Assembly (NCBI GenBank): GCA_016165875.1
Contig: JABBOT010000022.1
Coordinates: 5,849,724 to 5,913,723, forward strand
Direction of reading: 5' to 3'
Source: Acanthopleura granulata
Lineage: Eukaryota; Mollusca; Polyplacophora; Chitonida; Chitonidae
DNA length: 64,000 bases
Of this stretch, positions 49,901 through 59,125 are shown piece by piece; positions within the stretch are counted from its first letter, which is position 1; every line of letters begins with the position of its first letter. Under the pieces are notes generated by a model that saw only the letters and a program-made list of their open reading frames with translations, was not told the DNA's origin and did no database searches. A program made the translations under genes and the position numbers.

Positions 49901-52900
49901 AGTATAATACTCACTTGGTTCTCAGGTAACAGGTGAGCACCTTAATACAGTTATCTGCCTCTCTAGCAGGTGACAAGTCCCTCCCACCCCACAGGCCCTG
50001 GTAGGCCACCCCTAGCTGGAGCCAGTACAGGTGATACTGAGGGTGACAGGTTATCAGTCTCTGCAGCACAGGCACATCTTCTGCCCAGTGAAAACAGAAA
50101 CAAACAGAAAGCAACAAGATTAGTTCACCTGTATGTTGATGGTCTCTAAGCATGAGGACTGAGTGATTTTTGTGAATCTGGAGTGCCCCTTGCTAAAACC
50201 ACATACACTAAGCACATTACTGATGAACTTTTCCACTTGCAGTATGTACATACATATATGCACACCACACTGATGTAGGATAATGGTCTAAAAGCGACAC
50301 AAGATTGTACAAAGGTTAGGTAGATCTGCTTCTTGTACATTGTTGGGGAATGACCTTACCTGTAAAGTCTTCAGTCTTAGATGTGATGTAACAGTGACAG
50401 TCCCTGGACTTCATGATCATCATTAGTGCCTTGTTCACACTGAGAACAATTCTTGTACATTGTTGGGGAATGACCTTACCTGTAAAGTCTTCAGTCTTCA
50501 TGTAGATGTGATGTAACAGTGACAGTTCCTGGACTTCTTGATCATCATTAGTGCCTTGTTCACACTGAGAACAATTCTTGTACATTGTTGGGGAATGACC
50601 TAACTTGTAAAGTCTTCAGTTTTAGATGTGATGTAACAGTGACAGTCCCTGGACTTCATGATTATCATTAGTGCCTTGTTCACACTGAGAACAATTCTTG
50701 TACATTGTTGGGGAATGGTCTTACCTGTAAAGTCTTCAGTTTTCATGTAGATGTGATGTAACAGTGACAGTCCCTGGACTTCATGATTATCATTAGTGCC
50801 TTGTTCACACTGAGAACAATTCTTGTACATTGTTGGGGAATGGTCTTACCTGTAAAGTCTTCAGTTTTCATGTAGATGTGATGTAACAGTGAGAGTTCCT
50901 GGACTTCATGATCATCATTAGTGCCTTGTTCACACTGAGAACAATTCTTGTACATTGTTGGGGAATGGTCTTACCTGTAAAGTCTTCAGTCTTAGATGTG
51001 ATGTAACAGTGACAGTCCCTGGACTTCACGATCATCATTAGTGCCTTGTTCACACTGAGAACAATTCTTGTACATTGTTGGGGAATGGTCTTACCTGTAA
51101 AGTCTTCAGTTTTCATGTAGATGTGATGTAACAGTGACAGTCCCTGGACTTCATGATCATCATTAGTGCCTTGTTCACACTGAGAACAATTCTTGTACAT
51201 TGTTGGGGAATGGTCTTACCTGTAAAGTCTTCAGTTTTCATGTAGATGTGATGTAACAGTGACAGTCCCTGGACTTCTTGATTATCATTAGTGCCTTGTT
51301 CACACTGAGAACAATTCTTGTACATTGTTGGGGAATGGTCTTACCTGTAAAGTCTTCAGTTTTCATGTAGATGTGATGTAACAGTGACAGTCCCTGGACT
51401 TCATGGTCATCATTAGTGCCTTGTTCACACTGAGAACAATTCTTGTACATTGTTGGGGAATGACCTTACCTGTAAAGTCTTCAGTCTTCATGTAGATGTG
51501 ATGTAACAGTGACAGTCCCTGGACTTCATGATCATCATTAGTGCCTTGTTCACACTGAGAACAATTCTTGTACATTGTTGGGGAATGGTCTTACCTGTAA
51601 AGTCTTCAGTTTTCATGTAGATGTGATGTAACAGTGACAGTCCCTGGACTTCATGGTCATCATTAGTGCCTTGTTCACACTGAGAACAATTCTTGTACAT
51701 TGTTGGGGAATGGTCTTACCTGTAAAGTCTTCAGTCTTCATGTAGATGTGATGTAACAGTGACAGTCCCTGGACTTCATGATCATCATTAGTGCCTTGTT
51801 CACACTGAGAACAATTCTTGTACATTGTTGGGGAATGGTCTTACCTGTAAAGTCTTCAGTTTTCATGTAGATGTGATGTAACAGTGACAGTCCCTGGACT
51901 TCATGGTCATCATTAGTGCCTTGTTCACACTGAGAACAATTCTTGTACATTGTTGGGGAATGGTCTTACCTGTAAAGTCTTCAGTCTTCATGTAGATGTG
52001 ATGTAACAGTGACAGTCCCTGGACTTCATGATCATCATTAGTGCCTTGTTCACACTGAGAACAGACAAACAAGATGTGATACAACAGTGACTGCCCCTGG
52101 ACTTTTTGATCTTCATTAGTGCCCTGTTCACACAGACAAGGAATAAACAAGATGTGATACACTGGTATCTGATTTTCTCCACGTTTGGGTCACAAAAAAA
52201 TTGTTGAAAGTAAACATTATGGCCTTTAGGCGGTCTTACCTGCCTTCCACCACTATGGTATACACCTTGAGTTAGTTCTACAGGTGCAAATGGCTGAAGG
52301 TGGGAATGGATCAGTACGACTAAAGGTTCAATCACTTCGTTTTTCTCCAATCACATAACTGATTGTCACAACAAAAGCAAACAATTCTTCAGTATATCAT
52401 CAAAACCCATCAAATACACATATGTAAAATTAGTGAAGAAACCAAGAGTTTCTAAACTGGGTCAAATTCCACAATGATCTCTAGGGAAAACCTAAATGCA
52501 ACATTTCTAATTCTGTCCTACTGCTGTGAATTTGGAGAGTAACAAACCAGTTGTTTGGCCACACGCACAGCCTCTGCCTTGTTTCCGCTGTCCAGATGAC
52601 ATCGACTCAGAGATTCCAGCACATCACGACGCATACACATTCCACTAGGAGGAAGTAAGTCTGAAACAGGAAATTACAGATTTTCATCACTAGCTCATAA
52701 TCCCTGGGGAGCACTTTGGCGGCATGGACTCACCCTGCTACAAGGAGATGGCATATCTACATTCTAAGGACTCCTCACTGTCATATGATTGAAAAATTGT
52801 TCAGTAGGACATAAAGCCCAAGCATACATACACAATACATAACCTTGGGGCTGATTGCACAAGGACAGTGGTGACTTTATACATGGAAATTTGAAATGTG

Positions 52901-54262
52901 ACTTCAGCCCTTAATTTATTTTAGACAGCTTGACTTTAACTGGGATTACTTAAGAAGTCTTATCTTAGGACATATATTTGAATACGTAAAGACTTTGTAA
53001 TCTAATAACAGTATTTAATATCTCCCCAAATTTGGAGCATCTCCAGCTTGTCAGGCAGCCAGGCTTGTTTAATGTGGATGTCAGTATTTCTTCCATATGG
53101 TATAAACCTGACTGACATCATATAAGTGAAAACTTCTTGAGCACAGTATTAAACAAAATCAATTAGAAAAAAAAAATTGAAACTGTATTGCCAACAATGT
53201 TTGTTCAGTGAGAATCTTACCAAATATTTATACTTGTTAGATATTTTGGCTGAGCTTCGTCACAATTGCCAGCCATCCTTGTTCAATGTGAATCTTACCC
53301 AATATTGTTTGATATTTTTCCTTAGCTTTGTCGTATCTGCCAGACATGTGGTGATAATCTGCGCTGAACTTCAGCTGTGTGATTCTACTCTCATCACTAT
53401 CAGGTTCTTCATCCTCAAACCACTGCAAAGACAAAATGTCAAAACACATTTTCCAATACTGCACAAACTTCAATCAGTTTTGTTATTTTCACATTGTTTT
53501 TACATACAAAAATGATACATGAAACCAAAACACTCAAACCATTTTCAGATGCCACAAGCCCCAGACCTACAGCAACACATATGTACATATGAGTCTCATA
53601 GTAGGCCTAATTACACATAATCAAAATCTGGTTTCAAAGTCGTTTTGGTTATAAATATATATGTGATACTTTTACCATACTCTCTTTTACCTTCACTGTA
53701 CTGATTACACTCATTTCAATCTGACACATACACTGTACTTTCAGTCTCACTGCATTTTCACTCAGTGTTAGCTATACAGCTTTGTAGCATTCTAGCAGTG
53801 CTTCTATCTCATTTCACTGTGGTTACATATGTACTTACTTCATCACAGTTTTTGAACATCACATTGTATAACATTTTCAGTCCTATGACACATTTTAAGT
53901 TCAATAACACCTGTCATAATATATTGGAAAACTGCTGTGGGCTGCTGAGCAGTTTCCATTTTTCATTGTAATTAATAGGCTAGATTTTATGACAATATCA
54001 TCTTGTGCAACAATTTCTGGCAAAATTTTAAATCATGAATCCGTATGCAGGGAGTTTGGGTGAAGGGGTGGATGTGTGGACGGTGATAGAAAACGAGGAA
54101 TCAAGTGTGAATGGCCTTACAACAGTTCTCTTGGATCTCAGCCAACTTTACATACTGACTTACCAAGGGAGAACATATTTTGGCATTATATGATGTTAGT
54201 TTGTCATGAGGCATACATCTTCTTTCAGCAAGGAATATTGAGTCATCAAAGTTGAATTCCAT
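46937..54262 (-). CDS. C8orf76: C8orf76 homologue, uncharacterised TPR-like protein (nine coding exons)
   Basis: Exons in transcription order: 54262-54164, 53422-53299, 52660-52548, exon 4 (one of fourteen copies between 52054 and 50360), 50080-49915, 48785-48713, 47804-47676 (uncertain), 47340-47272 and 47023-46937. With a single 85-nt exon 4 the sum is 945 nt, or 314 residues plus stop; the human protein is 380. It matches human C8orf76 along its length: FNFDDSIFLAERR and YNAKICSPL-WFEDEE in exons 1-2, DVPVLQRLITCHPQ and LYWLQLGVAYQGL in exon 5, LLLQFSQ in exon 6, ISEVVEKMDF in exon 7 and FECRWFSWSNL in the last exon. Exons 2-6 look like helical TPR-type repeats. No biochemical role is established that I can state. 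The start could be 54292 (ten residues earlier). The main oddities are the exon 4 array and a frame conflict in exon 7. Confidence 0.82.
47850..48171 (+). mobile_element. tRNA-derived SINE in C8orf76 intron 6
   Basis: Has pol III promoter-like boxes: an A-box-like TGGCTGAGGTGC at 47864-47875 and a B-box-like GGTTCAATCCC at 47907-47917. The A-rich tail GGCGTTAAACAATTAAAAAA is at about 48140-48160. It is inserted antisense to C8orf76. Its head lies a few bases from a candidate exon 7 acceptor (minus-strand CAG ending at 47863), so part of the exon could be SINE-derived. Confidence 0.65.
50360..52054 (-). repeat. Array of 14 copies of C8orf76 exon 4 with 40-nt micro-introns
   Basis: A 125-bp unit repeats head to tail. 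On the minus strand each unit is a 40-nt intron, from GTAAGACCATTCC to TTGTTCTCAG, followed by an 85-nt exon starting TGTGAACAAGGCACTAATGA and ending GACTTTACAG. The exon copies (lower to upper coordinate) start at 50360, 50480, 50605, 50725, 50850, 50975, 51095, 51220, 51345, 51470, 51595, 51720, 51845 and 51970. Copies 50360, 50605 and 50975 lack 5 bp, giving an 80-nt exon with an in-frame TAA. Copy 50605 also has a weak donor (GTTAGG). Encoded 28-residue segments vary only at a few positions (NDDHEV, NDNHEV, NDDQEV). The acceptor of the first copy in transcription order (upper end 52054) has a long pyrimidine tract; internal ones are short. Confidence 0.95.
52070..52165 (-). repeat. Two degenerate partial copies of C8orf76 exon 4
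   Basis: Just upstream of the array in transcription order, a diverged copy still reads CEQGTNEDQKVQGQSLLYHI but has lost the AG acceptor (CTGTG in place of CTCAG) and its 3' end and donor. A shorter fragment (YHIL, then a Cys/Leu-rich stretch) precedes it. These are decayed members at the array edge. They contribute the pyrimidine-rich tract used by the first intact copy. Confidence 0.75.
52690..52830 (+). mobile_element. SINE-like remnant in C8orf76 intron 2
   Basis: The tail CATATGATTGAAAAATTGTT followed by AGTAGGACATAAAGCCCAAG matches the 3' end style of the other SINE remnants in the window. Its 5' end is unclear. Confidence 0.45.
53040..53175 (+). mobile_element. SINE-like remnant with A-rich tail in C8orf76 intron 2
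   Basis: Contains CATATAAGTGAAAACTTCTT and GAGCACAGTATTAAACAAAA followed by a run of A, a 3' end of the same type as the other remnants. It directly precedes the duplicated exon 2 tail. Confidence 0.45.
53203..53355 (-). repeat. Tandem duplication of the C8orf76 exon 2 end and donor
   Basis: The segment 53281-53355 holds the last ~57 nt of exon 2, its donor (TTGG|GTAAGATTC) and ~18 nt of intron. It is repeated about 78 bp downstream in transcription order at 53203-53280, in diverged form and still with TTTG|GTAAGATTC. The copy encodes only a degraded version of the exon end and would shift the frame if used. Confidence 0.8.
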
Positions 54263-54292
54263 CAAGGCTCCAGCTGTGGAGGATAAAATCAC

Positions 54293-55234
54293 ACAATCTT
54301 CTGACTACATGTAGGAAGACACCAGTAAAAAAGACCCACAACATCATTAAATCAAACTCAATTACATCATACAGTACAGTAATATATTATTGGAATTAAG
54401 ATTAATTTCCCTTGCTTGTTTAGGGATTAATAGTGTTTTTGACTTTACTCCAGTCATATCACAATGGTCTCTCCTTGTAGTAGACCCATTCTACTGCAGG
54501 CATGTATCCAGTGCTGCCACACTAGAACGATACGCCGAGCCGGAGAACACCAGACACGGGGTATATTACTGTATTACTGCCACTCTTCCCTACGCTTGAA
54601 GGCGCAAACTATTCATTACAGGAAACCTGAAACCATATCTCACCCGCTTATATTTAAAAGGAAAACTACATGAATAGAAAAACAAAGGATTTCTAATGCT
54701 GAGAGTTGTGTGACGAAAATTAGACACTTCATCATCCTTAATGCCAGTCTCCATTGAAAGTGTGACTCGTATCAATGCGTTTATCTACGAAATGACTGAA
54801 TATAAACAGTATACAAAATAGTATTATTATCGTTTAAGCACAAATTTTACATACATGCAAGACGAAAAGCTAAATATGGGGGCAAAGGTTAATTTAAAGC
54901 TGTGAACAGCTGAGCTGGACAAGCGTGTTACATCTTCGGAAATCCCCTTTTCTCGCGCTGGAACAATCAAGGGGAGGTCACTCTCATAACTCTTACACGT
55001 GTGAGCTGGCTTAGCAAAGACGTGGCGCTTACGATTATACGGAAACACTGGTGTGACCAGCCCATAAGGACCAATCTGGAGCCACGTTTGAGCAAAATTC
55101 CACATTTTGTCTTGTGTAGTTCAAAATATTGATTGAGTATGCAAATATTCTCAAAGATCACTGCTGATTTCAAAACATTTTCAAAAAAAAATATTTTTTT
55201 TTTGTGTGTGGGAAAAAATAATGACAATATGTTT
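54293..55234. other. 5' flank of C8orf76
   Basis: A possible acceptor (minus-strand TTTATCCTCCACAG, ending at 54276) lies just before the start codon, so a 5'-UTR intron is possible. No other gene is supported; the plus-strand frames at 54390-54673 and the minus-strand frames at 54827-55278 lack recognisable content. Confidence 0.45.
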
Positions 55235-57240
55235 GAGTTGCTGCTAATATATTGCAATGTTTTATTGTAGAAGAGCATAGTTTACTACTTAAAGTAAAAG
55301 AAAAAACCGCCCCACAGATCTTACATTATTTACATTGATCACTTATGGTTAAAAATTTCAAAAGTCTGGAATCTTAGATGTTTTATACTGCTAATGTCTT
55401 CATAACTAAAAAAAAGATATCAAAATTCTGTATAATTCGTTTTTTACCTTAAGCATTTAGCTACATGTATCTCAAAATTTCTAGGTAAGAAAACTAAGCG
55501 AAGGTAAGAAAGGAGAAAATGTCTCGCAGAGCGTTAGCTCACAAAATTCGACATTAACCAAGAACTGTTCCTCTTCTGTAGTCAAAATTAATTAAAATTT
55601 TATTGAACATTTGCATACTGTTACATGTAAGACTTAGATGGGGAAGAAAGTGATGAAAGCTTGTGCATATCTCAAAGTAAATACTGCCTTTACCTTTAGT
55701 AATACACATATAGATAAATGTAAATGTGGAGTAACACTTGGAGCAGGAAAGCTGTTTTGAGAACTCACCAACTTGTGCTTGATTTCAGTGTAAGACGATT
55801 GACGTGTTACTCTTGAAAATTAAGACTCACACAACCCCTATGTCGTGCAATGTTACCAGGCTCCTGAATTTTATATTGTTTGCTCTGGATCACCACATTA
55901 GTTTCTGTCCTTTACAATTTATTATTCTAAAGACAATTCCATGTACACCAACCACCTGACTTTCACCTGTCCTAGGATATATCATATGCGTAAGCTGTGT
56001 AAAGGTTTAGTAGGAAATACCAGTTTATTATAATGTACCTTTTCTTGTCACCAGTGGATAGTTACTCCGCATAACTGAGCCAGTAACTGGAAACTTTCGT
56101 CATGATTTCTGAAAATCCAAATTATGAGCTCTTTGAAGAATTGCATGTTTTAAATATTTGGATAAATGTCTATATCAGGCTTCAATCACAATTCAGTCAA
56201 GATGCTCGTATTTATTCCTCATCGACATGAAATTTAGCAGGTAATGAGTTGAAATAAAATTTTACTGTTCTAGATACACTAAAAACGTGCCAAACAATAT
56301 AAACGAACACATACCGTATGCATACCACTTTTTCAATAAATTAATGTTTGGGAAAACTATGTGAATATTTCTCTGACGTATGATATGACCCGCCCGGCAA
56401 GTTCAAGCTCAATCAGTGATGATCAGTGGTAGGTCATATTAAACGGCGGTAAATATTTCCACTACCCTGTGAAGCAATTTCGCTCTTCTTGTTTTTACAA
56501 ACCAGCTGATAAGCTTTTTCTTTGACCATTTATAAAATTAATTCATAATTATATATATATTTTAGCGTATACTAAATATCGCCAAGGTGATAGTGAATAT
56601 ATAGTATCCATTTAACATTTATGATGTTAATGATTTAGAGATGTAGGGATTGTGAACGTACCGATACAAAGCTGGCAATTTCGTTCAAGTTCAATGATAA
56701 AATGCATTCAATTCTCAAAAAACATCTGGTTCTATAAGCCTACAGTAAACAAAATATTTCTCGATAAATTCGTACCTGTTCACGCCACGAGATTTCATGA
56801 AACCGACGCCTGATCAGGTCGTGACGATGAAAGAGGCCCCGTTTTAATATTTCGCATCATCTTATAATATGAAGAATCGAGATGCCTATTAAGCATATCT
56901 ATATATATACCTGTGATAATATGGGATGTAAATATGTTTCTAATTTCCTACTCTTGCTGGTTAACACTTTGTAGACATTACTTTGACTTGGGCGCAAACG
57001 TATATGGATGTAGCTGGTTATGTATTATACTTTACACTTCTGTAGGCTTATATGCGTAATATAATTGTGAAGCTCATTTCGTTTTCTTCAAGTGATGACA
57101 GGCGTTTTCGATATTTGTGTTTACAAAGTGGATATTCAGTGTTGACTAGTCTAGTAGAAATAGTAAGTATTATCAGGAATAGCGTTAAGGCTTAATTATC
57201 AAAATGCTACATTATCAAGTTCCTTTCGGGAGAAATGGTT
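55235..57240. repeat. Duplicated block upstream of the second histone array (copy B)
   Basis: Matches 13217-15108 continuously, for example GCTAATATAT...CAATGTTTTATTGT at the left end and GACCCGCCCGGCAAGTTCAA in the middle, and runs into the H2A gene of unit 5. The left edge is the second breakpoint around the C8orf76-containing segment. No gene is seen. Confidence 0.8.
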
Positions 57241-57256
57241 GGCCCTGAAAAGGGCC
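57241..57256 (-). terminator. Histone 3' stem-loop of H2A unit 5
   Basis: GGCCCTTTTCAGGGCC on the minus strand, 30 nt past the stop codon. Confidence 0.92.
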
Positions 57257-57285
57257 TTTGGATTGAGTCAGTTGGAAACAGCGAC

Positions 57286-57666
57286 TCACTGGGGTGATTT
57301 CTTGGACTTCTTGGGCAGAAGAACAGACTGAATGTTTGGCAGAACACCACCTTTAGCAATGGCCACACCGGACAGCAGTCTGTTCAGCTCCTCATCATTA
57401 CGGACGGCCAGCAGCAGGTGACGAGGGATGATGGTCCTCCTCTTGTTATCTCGGGCAGCGTTTCCAGCCAACTCCAACACCTCAGCCGTCAAGTATTCCA
57501 TCACAGCGGCCAGGTAAACCGGAGCCCCGCCACCGATACGGTTAGAGTAGTTGCCTCTCCTCAGAAACCGGTGAATACGGCCCACAGGAAACTGCAGACC
57601 AGCCCTTGATGAGCGAGTCTGGCTCTTGCCGCTTTTCGCCTTTCCTCCTTTGCCACGTCCGGACAT
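57286..57666 (-). CDS. Histone H2A, divergent form (unit 5)
   Basis: 126 codons. Differs from unit 1 by A45 to G (RIGGGAPVY) and the KKSPQ end. T77, K104 and the acidic patch are as in the other copies. Promoter and stem-loop are present. Together with the intact H2B at 58518 this is the first unit of the second array and mirrors unit 1. Confidence 0.96.
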   Translation of the reverse strand: MSGRGKGGKAKSGKSQTRSSRAGLQFPVGRIHRFLRRGNYSNRIGGGAPVYLAAVMEYLTAEVLELAGNAARDNKRRTIIPRHLLLAVRNDEELNRLLSGVAIAKGGVLPNIQSVLLPKKSKKSPQ

Positions 57667-57740
57667 CTTGATCTCCACAGTAAATTTATCGTTCCTCGTT
57701 GAGTGTGAGTACGAATGATAAGTGACGTCTCTGCGTGAGC

Positions 57741-57747
57741 TTTTATA
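57741..57747 (-). promoter_or_regulatory. TATA box of H2A unit 5
   Basis: TATAAAA on the minus strand about 75 bp before the start codon, with the inverted CCAAT box near 57834. Confidence 0.83.
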
Positions 57748-58467
57748 CCCTTTGAGAGGATTCTGCTATTTTTAGACGCACATTCCCGCCAAGCAGTTTG
57801 ACCATTTGGCAGAGGGTAAAATTGTTTCACGAGCCAATGAGACACCGTCAAAATGTTCTGTATTCGGTTCGCGCTTTAGTGTCGGTCTTTTTTCTTGATA
57901 CTTTCTCAGTTATTGCGGAGTGTCCTGTGGTGGATAGACGTACTAGGAAATCGTTCAAAGTAGAAATGCAAAGGGAGGAAGACCATGAATGCTTTTTTGA
58001 AACTGACATCCTGGATTCAAGCCAACTTGATTAATATTAAACAATGCCAATGCCTTCTGAATCGTATTCATCTTTGTCACATCTGCGGAATTTCAGTGGA
58101 GAATTTGGTGTACGTCCTTGTTACACTTGCAGAAGGTTCTTGGACATATTTTTTGCACAGTTAAATAACGCAAATAAAGAGAATACAGAATGCTTATAAT
58201 CACAAAGTGCAAGGTTTGAAATCAGACATGTACTCTCTTACGTTGCAAAGCGAGTCGCCTGTGCTTTATTAGCATAATTATAGAAAAACTGTCACGTGTT
58301 ACAGCATTGAACAAGGCCCGATATATTCATTCATATGTTTATCATTAATTAAATCATTCAATAAACGAAATGATCGAGAGCAAAATGAATTTTTAAGGTG
58401 CCGCATGAACGAGTAACTATAAACGAGTCCTCAAATATAGAAAGTAGCGTTTCGGGAAGAATTGGTT

Positions 58468-58483
58468 GGCCCTGAAAAGAGCC
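58468..58483 (-). terminator. Histone 3' stem-loop of H2B unit 5
   Basis: Reads GGCTCTTTTCAGGGCC on the minus strand. One stem pair is G-U instead of G-C, which keeps the fold and brings one arm closer to the common metazoan consensus. Confidence 0.9.
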
Positions 58484-58517
58484 GTTTGAAGACGTAGGTT
58501 TCAAGCGACGAGGAGGT

Positions 58518-58892
58518 TTACTTGCTGCTGGTGTACTTGGTCACAGCCTTGGTACCCTCGCTGACGGCGTGCTTGGCCAGCTCACCGGGAAGGAGAAGAC
58601 GGACGGCGGTCTGGATTTCCCGACCGGTGATGGTGGAGCGTTTGTTGTAGTGAGCCAGACGAGAGGCCTCGGCGGCGATACGCTCGAAGATGTCGTTGAC
58701 AAAGCTGTTCATGATGGACATGGCCTTGGACGAGATGCCGGTGTCAGGGTGCACTTGTTTCATGACTTTGTAAATGTAAATGCCGTAGCTTTCCTTCCTC
58801 CTCCTTCGCTTCTTCTTGTCCCCGGACTTTGGGGCAGACTTCTTGATAGCTTTCTTTGCTCCCTTGGAGCCGGTTGGTGTCTTGGGTGCCAT
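58518..58892 (-). CDS. Histone H2B, canonical (unit 5)
   Basis: 124 codons, identical to the unit 1 protein except S to G in the helix start ([11 protein letters not shown] in place of [11 protein letters not shown]). Serine is nearly invariant at this place in canonical H2B, so the change may be mildly disruptive. The start is the Met of [11 protein letters not shown] at 58892. Promoter and stem-loop are intact. Confidence 0.96.
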   Translation of the reverse strand: MAPKTPTGSKGAKKAIKKSAPKSGDKKKRRRRKESYGIYIYKVMKQVHPDTGISSKAMSIMNSFVNDIFERIAAEASRLAHYNKRSTITGREIQTAVRLLLPGELAKHAVSEGTKAVTKYTSSK

Positions 58893-58958
58893 AGCGATAC
58901 AGATCCTGCTCGATCAGAGTTAACGCTGCAGAGTGACGTGCCACTCAGGCGGCCGGCC

Positions 58959-58965
58959 TTTTATA
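58959..58965 (-). promoter_or_regulatory. TATA box of H2B unit 5
   Basis: TATAAAA on the minus strand about 67 bp upstream of the H2B start codon. Confidence 0.83.
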
Positions 58966-59125
58966 GCCGGAGCCCGGCTTGTAAAGTTGGAGGGAAAACC
59001 AGAGCGCGGACCGAACAGAGAGCATGAAAAGTCACGTTCACTTGCGGGCTGTGTTTTCACGCGCACTCCTGCTAGTATACGATAGGGTGGACTGAAGTTT
59101 CTACACAATAACACAACAACGACCA

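Noticed and set aside
50340..52160. Regular 125-bp repeats resembling a CRISPR-like array
   Set aside because: The units are fully repeated with no unique spacers, encode a C8orf76 exon and lie in a eukaryotic gene.
50316..52350. Chain of overlapping ~70-codon minus-strand frames that look like a repeat protein
   Set aside because: Their Met codons lie in the 40-nt micro-intron (MYKNCSQ...) and each frame runs across splice sites; they are by-products of the exon array, not separate genes.
52845..52990. GGGCTGATTGCACAAGG end resembling a MITE terminus
   Set aside because: Only one end could be seen; no matching inverted repeat was found, so it is not annotated as an element.
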